Source of the DNA: Scytonema sp. UIC 10036
GTDB taxonomy: Bacteria; Cyanobacteriota; Cyanobacteriia; Cyanobacteriales; Nostocaceae
Assembly: GCF_009725235.1 (NCBI RefSeq)
Contig: NZ_WJFC01000044.1
Coordinates: 1 to 64,000, forward strand
Length of the DNA: 64,000 nt
Direction: 5' to 3'
A model generated the notes under the pieces. It was given only the letters and a program-made list of their open reading frames with translations, was not told where the DNA came from and searched no databases. Shown piece after piece: positions 56,809 through 64,000 of the stretch. Positions within the stretch are counted from its first letter, which is position 1, and each line of letters opens with the position of its first letter. Made by a program: the position numbers and the translations under genes.

Positions 56809-56982
56809 TTATCTTAAACCAAGCCAGGATAATACCCCTTGATTGGTAACATACTCAATCACTACCATCAGGACAAAGCCAATCATGGCTGCTCGACCAT
56901 TCAAACGCTCGGCATACTCATTAAACCCAAACTTTGGTTCTTCTAGTTTGGGAGTAACGCTTGGTTGTGGTTGTGTCATCAT
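56809..56982 (-). CDS. High-light-inducible protein (Hli/SCP, one-helix CAB-like)
   Basis: A 57-residue protein (MMTQPQPSVTPKLEEPKFGF, then NEYAERLNGRAAMIGFVLMV) with the single chlorophyll-binding helix motif ERLNGRAAMIGF of Hli and ELIP proteins. It protects photosystem assembly and chlorophyll recycling under stress. It is too short for ordinary gene calls but unmistakable. A run of GGTCACT repeats begins at its stop codon. Confidence 0.92.
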   Translation of the reverse strand: MMTQPQPSVTPKLEEPKFGFNEYAERLNGRAAMIGFVLMVVIEYVTNQGVLSWLGLR

Positions 56983-57020
56983 TTAAAAACCCTCTTTTTG
57001 GCAAGTTGTATATTATACGG

Positions 57021-57104
57021 GAAGTAGGGATGGGGGCATTGGGCATGGGGCATTGTGAAAGCTATTAAAATCTCATTGCCCATTGCCCATTGCCCATTGC
57101 CCAT
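57021..57104. repeat. GGGCATT and inverse GCCCATT arrays
   Basis: (GCATGGG) units and (CCCATTG) units, in inverse orientation, upstream of the IsrB-like locus. Confidence 0.8.
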
Positions 57105-57285
57105 CGCTAGCGTTCACATTTCTTTACGATTCTTATTCTATTGTAGAACTAGCACGGGGATCGTCAATAGCAAAAGTTTGAAGTACATTAGGTGATATCA
57201 GGGTAAGTTCGGGTCAAATTGTAGTTATTGATTCAAAAGGCCGAGAATGAGACTGACACAATTAAAAAAATTATAAGAGGCAGTC

Positions 57286-57586
57286 ATTGAAGCTCTAAGA
57301 CTAAGCTTCGCTATAGTCTTAGATTTTAGGAACAAACCTTAGAAGGTAACGCTTCAATACCTCGCCTGGGAGAGTTTCGGCTCGCGAAAACCAGGTTTAA
57401 TCTCGGAAGAGTTGAGAAGCGAATTCGTTAAAACCGAGTAAAAGTTCAACAGTGTTTATCACGTTTGGGTACTTCACTAGCTCAAATCTCTGTAGCTCCA
57501 GGGGTGTCTGGAGGTTGGGTAAAGCCAAGACACGCATTGTTGAATGAGGTAAGTGACCATTACTTTATCTTTCAAGGTTTATCACC
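57286..57586 (+). ncRNA. OmegaRNA-like structured leader upstream of IsrB-like gene
   Basis: Directly upstream of the IsrB-like frame are several helices. An outer helix pairs ATTGAAGC (57286-57293) with GCTTCAAT (57351-57358) and encloses a perfect 10-bp hairpin (57294-57303 with 57314-57323). Then come CCTGG/CCAGG with inner TTTCG/CGAAA, CTCGG/CCGAG (57402-57438) and CTCCAG/CTGGAG (57496-57513). In IscB and IsrB systems the omegaRNA (HEARO) is encoded upstream of the gene, with its guide at the 5' end next to the element border. This layout fits that rule. Exact ends are uncertain. Confidence 0.6.
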
Positions 57587-58846
57587 ATGCAGAAAGAAAA
57601 TCCAAGAGTTCCAGTAATTTCATCGTCAGGCAAACCATTAATGCCAACAACCGCATCGCGTGCTAAACGCTGGATTAAGCAAGGCAAAGCTAAGTCATTT
57701 TGGAATGATTTAGGGATCTGGTGTGTTCAATTATTAGTTGAACCATCGGGAACAGAAACTCAGAACATTGCAGTTGGCAGTGACCCTGGCAAACGATATT
57801 CTGGTGTTGCCGTGCAGTCATCAAAATATACTTTGTTTATGGCTCATCTAGTTTTGATGGGGTTTACCCCTAAACAAGGTACTGCTATTGCAGGAGTCAA
57901 AGAAAAGATGGCTTATCGCTCTATGCTTAAGCGTGGGCGCAGAGGAAGACGGATCGATCGCACCAAAGTTTTCAAGCTTAGAAATCACCGTCAAAAACGG
58001 TTTGATAATCGCAAGAAAAACAAATTACCTCCCTCAATCCGCTCAAACCGTCTGTTGGAAATACGAGTTATTTCGGAGCTTGCCCGTATTTATCCAATTA
58101 CAGTAATTCGGGTAGAGAAAGTCAGGGCTGATGTTGATATAACCTCTGGTAGAAAGGGAGCCAAGCAAGGGTTGGGTTTCTCTCCGGTAATGGTAGGGCA
58201 AAACTGGATGCTTGAACAACTATCCCAAATAGCATCAGTTGTCACAGTTGAAGGTTGGCAGAAAAACGGGAACGGGACATCTCAAGTTCGCAAGTATTTA
58301 AATCTTGCCAAAAACAAAACGGACAAAGCCTTGCAAGTCCCAGAAACTCACGCGGTTGATGCGGTCGCGTTAGCTGCTGGGTATTTTGTGCAGTACAAGC
58401 CGTTCCATACAGCAAATACTCACGGTCACTTGTGGATTGGCAGTGTAGCTATCACTCCTGCTTTGTTCAAGGTTATTTCTAAGCCTCGTATCACTCGCAG
58501 GAGATTGCATGATGCCGTACCCAGTAAAGGCGGTGTTCGTGAGCGTTACGGAGGTTCTACAACCCCTTTCAAGGCAAGAAAAGGGGATTTAATTGAATAC
58601 TCAACAAAAACCAAGGAGGGAATTAAGAAAGTGATCGGTTATTGTTCAGGTTATACAGGTAAAAACCTCTCACTTAGCGATGCTAAGTGGTCGCGGCTAG
58701 GTAGGTTTGCTAACTCAAAATGTCGGATTTTAACGAGAAACACGGGTTTGGTAATTTCGGGGACATTGAGTCCCGCTCAATTACCCGGATTACCCCCATA
58801 CGACCAAGCCTCCGGCTATGGTCGCAGTACAAGGGAGGTTTCATGA
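57587..58846 (+). CDS. IsrB-like (HNH-less IscB) RNA-guided nuclease
   Basis: A 419-residue protein. In order: a PLMP-type N-terminal domain (GKPLMPTTASRAKRWIKQGK), RuvC-I VGSDPGKRYSGVAV with Asp66, an arginine-rich bridge helix (MLKRGRRGRRIDRTKVFKLR), RuvC-II VIRVEKVRADVD with Glu177, RuvC-III ETHAVDAVALAAG with His255 and Asp258, and a C-terminal domain (RKGDLIEYSTKTKEGIKKVI). Only about 75 residues separate RuvC-II and RuvC-III and no HNH motif is there, so it is of the IsrB type, which nicks DNA under omegaRNA guidance. All three acidic residues are present. No transposase gene is nearby. Its stop overlaps the next gene's start. Confidence 0.85.
   Translation: MQKENPRVPVISSSGKPLMPTTASRAKRWIKQGKAKSFWNDLGIWCVQLLVEPSGTETQNIAVGSDPGKRYSGVAVQSSKYTLFMAHLVLMGFTPKQGTAIAGVKEKMAYRSMLKRGRRGRRIDRTKVFKLRNHRQKRFDNRKKNKLPPSIRSNRLLEIRVISELARIYPITVIRVEKVRADVDITSGRKGAKQGLGFSPVMVGQNWMLEQLSQIASVVTVEGWQKNGNGTSQVRKYLNLAKNKTDKALQVPETHAVDAVALAAGYFVQYKPFHTANTHGHLWIGSVAITPALFKVISKPRITRRRLHDAVPSKGGVRERYGGSTTPFKARKGDLIEYSTKTKEGIKKVIGYCSGYTGKNLSLSDAKWSRLGRFANSKCRILTRNTGLVISGTLSPAQLPGLPPYDQASGYGRSTREVS
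58759..58824. other. Two small hairpins in the 3' tail of the IsrB-like gene
   Basis: GGGAC/GTCCC (58760-58774) and CGACCA-AGCC/GGCT-TGGTCG (58801-58824). Subterminal hairpins of this sort mark ends of IS200/IS605-type elements, so the right end of the element may be here. Confidence 0.4.
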
Positions 58847-59892
58847 TGGAAATTGGCATTCCTAAAGAAACGAAAGACCAAGAGTTTCGAGTCGGGTTGA
58901 GTCCTTCTAGTGTTCGAGTCTTGAAGGAAAATGGTCACAACATTTTTGTAGAGCAAGGCGCAGGTGTCGGTGCAGGCTTTACAGATGAAGATTACCAGAA
59001 CGCAGGTGCAGCAATTGTCTCCACACCAGATGCTGTTTGGAATCGGGAGTTAGTGGTCAAAGTCAAAGAACCACTATCAAGTGAGTATAAATTCTTACAA
59101 AAGGAACAAATTTTATTCACCTATCTGCACCTAGCCGCAGATAGAAAATTAACCGAACATTTGGTAGATTGTGGCGTGACTGCGATCGCCTATGAAACAG
59201 TAGAACAGTCAGGTAGCAATAAGCTTCCCTTGCTCACACCCATGAGCGTTATTGCCGGTCGATTAGCCGTACAATTTGGAGCCAGATTCTTAGAGCGCCA
59301 ACAAGGTGGTAGAGGAGTTTTGCTAGGAGGTGTACCTGGAGTTAAACCGGGCAAAGTTGTGATTTTAGGTGGCGGAGTTGTAGGGACAGAAGCCGCTAAG
59401 ATAGCCGTAGGTATGGGCGCTGCTGTTCAGATTATTGATGTTAACGTCGAACGCCTTTCTTATTTAGAAACATTGTTTGGTTCTAGAGTCGAACTGCTAT
59501 ACAGTAACTCCGCGCATATTGAAAGTGCAGTTAAAGATGCTGACTTACTGATTGGTGCAGTATTAGTACCAGGGCGTAGAGCACCTATACTTGTACCACG
59601 CAGTTTGGTCAAACAGATGCGTCCTGGTTCCGTCATTGTAGACGTTGCGGTTGACCAAGGTGGTTGTGTTGAGACACTGCACGCTACATCCCATACTAAC
59701 CCAGTGTATGTAGAAGAAGGTGTAGTACACTATGGCGTTCCCAATATGCCAGGAGCAGTACCTTGGACATCAACACAAGCTCTAAATAACAGCACCCTAC
59801 CCTATGTATTGCAGTTAGCAAATTTAGGAATAGAGGCACTAGCGAAAAACTCGGCATTAGCAAAAGGCTTGAACGTGCAGAACCATCGCTAG
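58846..59892 (+). CDS. ald: Alanine dehydrogenase, C-terminus shortened by frameshift
   Basis: Converts L-alanine and NAD+ to pyruvate, ammonia and NADH. The 348-residue protein begins MEIGIPKETKDQEFRVGLSP and shows VKVKEP, the catalytic His in TYLHLAADRKL, and the NAD-binding loop VVILGGGVVGTEAAK. After NVQNHR the frame hits TAG; the expected tail (LVHPAVQEVF) continues in another frame, so a single-base loss near 59886 cut about 15 residues. AAGGGAGG precedes the start. The start overlaps the IsrB stop, so transcription may depend on that gene. Confidence 0.9.
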   Translation: MEIGIPKETKDQEFRVGLSPSSVRVLKENGHNIFVEQGAGVGAGFTDEDYQNAGAAIVSTPDAVWNRELVVKVKEPLSSEYKFLQKEQILFTYLHLAADRKLTEHLVDCGVTAIAYETVEQSGSNKLPLLTPMSVIAGRLAVQFGARFLERQQGGRGVLLGGVPGVKPGKVVILGGGVVGTEAAKIAVGMGAAVQIIDVNVERLSYLETLFGSRVELLYSNSAHIESAVKDADLLIGAVLVPGRRAPILVPRSLVKQMRPGSVIVDVAVDQGGCVETLHATSHTNPVYVEEGVVHYGVPNMPGAVPWTSTQALNNSTLPYVLQLANLGIEALAKNSALAKGLNVQNHR

Positions 59893-59933
59893 TTCATCCT
59901 GCAGTGCAAGAAGTTTTCCAGATATTGTTAATG

Positions 59934-60056
59934 CTAATGGCTAATGGCTAATGGCTAATGGCTAATGGCTAATGCTAATGGCTAATGGCTAATGCGCTAA
60001 TGCTAATGGCTAACGACACTTGACCAATGACACTTGACAAATGACACTTGACAAAT
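59934..60056. repeat. GCTAATG array and TGACACTTGAC units
   Basis: Same composite as at the left edge of the window. Confidence 0.88.
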
Positions 60057-60239
60057 TAACTCTTACCATGTTGGATGAGCTTTGGTCACTGAATTAATCA
60101 AGTTATTGTTCTACTGGCTGTGACGTACTCTTGAAAACCTAATTCCAACGCCCATTGCAGTTCTTGTTCTTTAAATATGCTGTAGTGCAATAGCTGGTAT
60201 TTGTCCTCCTATCTCTGGTTCCAAGTTTCTTAACTTGCG
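60057..60239. other. Non-coding gap before the kinase graveyard
   Basis: No frame or repeat that I can support. Confidence 0.3.
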
Positions 60240-62200
60240 ATCAGAGGTAACCGTCTTCTTCTGGCATTCCAATATCACTTACTAATACATCGGGCAGTGA
60301 TGTCTAATAGTTGAAAGTGCTTGATGAACTGATGCAACAGTGGTGACTTAGCACGTGCTGTTGCAAAAACAGTCTGATATACTCTCTAGTATCAGTATCA
60401 TCGTCAACAACTAGCACCGTAAGCACTGAGGATGTGGAAACTGCTATACCAGAGTTGATTTTAGGTTCTATGTTGGAGAGTGGGGCAAGGAAAGGTTTGT
60501 TTCCCTCTCCTCTCCTCATTTCCTTTTTTACACATGTCTTTTCTTGTAAAAGAAGGTAACCTTACAGTAAAAGTCGCTCCTTGTCCTATTCCGGACTTTC
60601 GACGAACGCTTCCTCCATGCATTTCCACTAGATAACGTACAATCGCCAACCCAGCCCCAATGCGCTTGGTTTCTGGTGATCCTGCCATCTGCTTGCGGAA
60701 GCGATCAAAACATGGTAAAAACAATTCTGGGCTGATACCATTTCCGTAGTCACTAATTGTAATTTGAATATATTTGGGGATTGGGTATTGGGGATTGGAG
60801 ATTGGAAGAATCCCATCGTCTAATGCCCAATCCCAATGCCTCTTCCATTGACAGTCGAACTGAATGTGTCCACCTTCTGTGTAAACTTGAGCGCGTTATT
60901 CACTAAATCCATACCACTTGCTGCAAGCGATTGGATCCCCAAAACGTAAAGAATGTGGCGAGGGCGAGACGCAATGACACGGCAAGCTGTACTGATCTTT
61001 CCTCTCGTCTTTTGTCCTCTTGTTTTTGCTGCTCTGAATCAGTGGATTCAACAATATACTCCAGTGAATCTTTTTAGTTTCTGCTTCTAAATGAACGCTG
61101 TCTATGACTGCTGAAACTACAGTGCCAAATTGACTCGTCCAAGGTTCAATTGCAACTTACCGCGTTAATTCGCGAAACATCCAAAATGTCATCAATGAGT
61201 TGTGCTTGCAAAGCCGCATTGCGTTCATCGTTTCCAACGCACGAACTATAGCTTTTCATCTAATTTTCGTTGGCGCAATAATCTCGCCAACCAAGTATTG
61301 AAACAGTGGCGTGCGAAGTTCGTGGGAAAGGGTTGCCAAAAATTCATCTTTCAGGCGATTTGCTGTTTCCGCCTCTTGTCTTGCTGTTTGTTTCGCGAAT
61401 TAGCTTTATGTGTTCTTCTGCCAGCTTTTTTTCGCTCTGTAACATCTTCTACCCGACCACAAACCGATGACCTGTTTTCATCAGAAAGCATTGGAGATGA
61501 AGACATAAGTACCCAACGCTCAACACTGCTAGGGGTGAGGATGCGAAATTCCCCTTTGTATTCCTGCCTTTACTGGATACAGCATACCAATCAGCAATAA
61601 CTTGTTGTCGATCCTCTGGATGAATGCCAACGTCAACCGTCACCCAACTCTCCTCATACGTCATGCCATAGATAGCTGATAGCGAGGATTATATAAGTAC
61701 ATTTACCTAAGTATCCGTTTAGAAAAAATTCGACAGCGAACAAACGCTTAATGAACGAAACATTTCTTCACGTTTTCTCAGTTCAGCATTCATCAATGCC
61801 AGTTGTGCGGCTTGTCGCTTCACCTCATTGCTTTCTAAACAAGTCCACAAAAGCGATACCTTATACTTTAAAATTTCTGCTCTATAGGTTTAAACAAATA
61901 GTCCACTGCACCAACAGAGTAAACCCCTGTACACATAGTGTCGCTGGTGCTATATGCTGTGAGAAAAAAATTGGGTATGGCGGAACGTCTCTCTGTCGAA
62001 TAAGCGCTGCTGTCTCGAACCCGTCCATTCTGGCATCTGCACATCCAATAGATGACGGCAAAATCCTGATTGAGAAGGTGCCGCAGTGCTTCGCTCCTGA
62101 TGTAGCCTAATCAAATTTTGCCCCAAGCTATCTAAAATTGCCTCCAGGGCTAGCAAATTTCTGGATGGTCATCACCAGCAGAACATTAACTTTTGTTCTA
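60240..62200 (-). pseudogene. Hybrid sensor histidine kinase/response regulator, heavily decayed
   Basis: Pieces of one long minus-strand gene appear in order, in shifting frames. A receiver domain gives LALEAILDSLGQNLI and LLDVQMPEWTG. A PAS-like part gives GIHPEDRQQVIADWYAVS. HisKA gives [15 protein letters not shown] then AQLIDDILDVSRIN. The ATPase gives RLQQVV, NALKFT and GAGLAIVRYLVEMHGGSVRR. A final receiver gives VLVVDDDTDTREYIRLF and PDVLVSDIGMPEEDGY. Several frameshifts and stops separate them. It was a hybrid kinase typical of cyanobacterial CheB/CheR-linked signalling. Confidence 0.88.
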
Positions 62201-62365
62201 ATGACATCGCAATCAGTACGCTTCAGAAATAGAATAAGGCTTTTCAAAGTCTTCTATTGACTGTGACGCCTATAGTTCATTTATTCAACTACCTTAAGTT
62301 ATAAATTGTTATTCTTATGAATGAGTTAGTTCATAACTTTATCTATATCAAAATAAAGATAAGAA

Positions 62366-62950
62366 TTATGTTAAATACACAAATTTCACCAAGAAAGGGC
62401 AAATATCTGCTAAATGTAGAATTTTATCACAACGCAGCTGCGACAGTGCTTTGGGCATTGTTGCACAATAGGCAGTAGACGGTTCTTCCACCACGTGTTT
62501 TGCCACCTCGCGATCTAATTCTTGCCAGTCTTGTGTACCATCTGATTGGCTCCTGTCAGAGTACGCCAATCACTTTAGGCGTAAGCATCCGCCGCCGTTT
62601 CAAAGAGGACATCAATCGATGTCTTGCATAGGTCACTGAGCATCAACAGACAAGGAAAATAAGGGTGCGGTACGGCATACATTTCTCCCTTCAACTGTAA
62701 ATGATAATCAGCAGGCGCTAAATACACGTAGCCCGGTAAATCTCTTCCCTATCTTGGGGTTCTACGATCGCTAGTGACTGTATTGCTGTACGCAGTTTTC
62801 AATTTATCATCGTTAGAATCTTTTGACGGTGTTGAACAATAGCCACAGGAACTGAAAATTTTTCGATAACCCTGCAAGTAAAACGGACATGCATTGACCC
62901 CCTAAAGATGCGCCAATAACAATCAGTTTAAAAGTATTAGTGTTATGGTT
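62366..62950 (-). pseudogene. CheB-type methylesterase, decayed
   Basis: FKLIVIGASLGGQCMSVLLA carries the catalytic-Ser region. The frame then shifts, and SVPVAIVQHRQK has the His motif. Further frames give VYLAPADYHLQLKGEMYAVP, FETAADAYA and DREVAKHVVEEPSTAYCATM. CheB removes methyl groups from chemoreceptors. Frameshifts make it non-functional. Confidence 0.85.
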
Positions 62951-62989
62951 GGTGTTAGTAGTTGGTTAGCTTATTAGTAGTTTATTACA

Positions 62990-63061
62990 GTAGGTTGGGT
63001 TGAGGAACGAAACCAACCTACCACATACAGTAGCGATTTAATATTCACTTTATAAATGACT
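62990..63061. repeat. Partial MITE with GTAGGTTGGGTT end
   Basis: GTAGGTTGGGTTGAGGAACG then AACCAACCTAC, and the TTTATAAATGAC end seen in the 16402-16552 element. Flanked by GTTAGTA and CCACTAAC units. Confidence 0.6.
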
Positions 63062-63069
63062 CTGACCCA

Positions 63070-63361
63070 CGTCCGTTCAATCCCACTAACCACTAACTAC
63101 TAACCATAACCACTATCTAATCCTACGATAAATCTTTCATCGCCGTCTACATTTATAATTTTGTCATGGGGAGTAAATTTGAGGGATTCTTGACGGCCCA
63201 AGCTAAGGATACCATATCTATTAGGCTTTCGTAAAAAAGATTGTGACTCTATTTTGTAAAGATTATTGAAATATATATCAATACATTTCTACATAGAATG
63301 ACATGAAATTCATTAAAAGAATTATCTGTGCTAAGTTATGTTGTGAAAAAACCATATTTCT
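63070..63361. other. Gap between CheB and CheR remnants
   Basis: CACTAAC-type repeat units at the left, then AT-rich sequence without a recognisable frame. Confidence 0.3.
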
Positions 63362-63908
63362 TTAAGATAAGGGAAAATATCGCATTATGTATGCAGCAGT
63401 GTAATATTCTGAAAAGATTTTTTCCTCCTGCCTGTAAATAGTTTTGAGTATAGTTTGCATGAGTTCAATGGAAAAATTAGATATTGCTTGTTTTAAAACC
63501 ATTTCGTTAATATCAGTTGCATACACCGACAGCGGTGATAAAGCCTTCTTCATGCAACAGAATTGCCATAGAATAGACTTTCACCAGTTGAACATCCAGC
63601 GTGCCAAATGCGAATAAAAGGATATGTTCTAATAAGGTATAATTTTTTCTTAAAGCTAGAAAAAAACTAGTGTCACGAAACATGCTAGTGACATTACTGA
63701 AAGATTAAATAACAATCTTTCCATACATTCTGGATTGTGAAGCACTTTTTCTTGCAATCCAGGATACTCGTAATCCTTCAGATTCAATTGTTCCCCAAAT
63801 TCGACGTTTAATTGAAGCTAAAGCATAGTTTCTAAAATCAATCCATAGTAACGATATATACCTTCTACAGCATTGAATTTCTATATCTTCAAGTTGCTCT
63901 TGCATCAT
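63362..63908 (-). pseudogene. CheR-type methyltransferase, decayed
   Basis: The start MMQEQLEDIEIQ, then FRNYALASIKRRIW, VTSMFRDTSFFLALRK, VYSMAILLHEEG, VYATDINEMVLKQAISNFSI and FSEYYTAAY appear in order but in different frames. CheR methylates chemoreceptor glutamates using S-adenosylmethionine. The SAM-binding segment is broken by frameshifts (HAGCSTGEE is lost). It is the 5'-most of the three decayed genes on the minus strand. Confidence 0.88.
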
Positions 63909-64000
63909 AAATTCGTTAGTTTTTGCTGATTACTATAGAGTTTGTTTGGCTTGGAGAAAGTTCTATTTAATAGACTACAATAATCTATTTTCAAAATTAT
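63909..64000. other. Window edge, upstream region of cheR remnant
   Basis: AT-rich sequence with no gene visible. Confidence 0.3.

Noticed and set aside
58720..58845. Long N-terminal extension of alanine dehydrogenase
   Set aside because: It overlaps the IsrB frame and is not part of Ald, which begins MEIGIPKE.

Overview
The window looks like a chromosomal segment of a filamentous, probably heterocyst-forming (Nostocales-type) cyanobacterium. The evidence is in the sequence: many GCGATCGC (HIP1) sites; chlorophyll synthase, a PucC/BCD-family transporter and a one-helix Hli protein; a DnaE C-terminal half carrying a split-intein fragment; cyanobacterial families such as DUF1816, DUF6464 and DUF6887/DUF6888; and dense runs of 7-bp tandem repeats (GTTAGTG, GCTAATG, CCCCTAC and GCCCATT types) between genes.

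Layout. 1-12 kb: biotin ligase, a MarR regulator with two small membrane proteins, a large methyl-accepting chemotaxis protein, conserved unknowns, a decayed toxin-antitoxin pair, a DGAT2-like acyltransferase, a lipoprotein aspartic protease and carA. 12-20 kb: a STAS anti-sigma antagonist that appears to start at ATT, a structured RNA-like region, Mini-RNase III, an RlmB-type rRNA methylase, DUF1816, an alpha/beta hydrolase, two CAP-domain paralogues, a DsbA-like thiol oxidoreductase and DUF6464. 20-30 kb: a PD-(D/E)XK-like protein, split-intein dnaE-C, gatA, two RodZ-like proteins, a membrane hydrolase and an alpha-amylase with a CBM20-like domain. 30-33 kb: an accessory island with an EAD1 domain cut by a 195-bp terminal-inverted-repeat element, phage- or plasmid-like remnants and a truncated EamA transporter. 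33-39 kb: lipoprotein, chlG, IMPase, a PucC-like transporter and an aldo/keto reductase with a dispersed palindrome inside its frame. 39-44 kb: fragments (FAD oxidase-like, formylglycine-generating-enzyme-like, haemagglutinin 3' end, LysR), a Phd/PIN toxin-antitoxin pair and ilvD. 44-54 kb: a ferredoxin-metallo-beta-lactamase fusion, DUF6887/6888, and the aa3-type cytochrome oxidase locus (ctaA and ctaB divergent from ctaC-ctaD-ctaE) with an ndhD pseudogene between. 54-57 kb: WD40 protein, small membrane proteins, Hli. 57-60 kb: an HNH-less IscB relative (IsrB-like) preceded by a strongly structured omegaRNA-like leader and joined directly to alanine dehydrogenase. 60-64 kb: a graveyard of cheR, cheB and hybrid histidine kinase pseudogenes.

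Working together: CtaA and CtaB make heme A for the CtaCDE oxidase. ChlG, the PucC-like carrier and Hli belong to chlorophyll and photosynthetic membrane biology. Many other genes are stand-alone housekeeping genes separated by repeats.

The best candidate for an unusual system is the IsrB-like OMEGA locus with its leader RNA. The second theme is how small repeats reshape genes: at least five genes end on a stop codon lying in or at the edge of repeat DNA, one starts inside a repeat, and one carries a repeat inside its reading frame.
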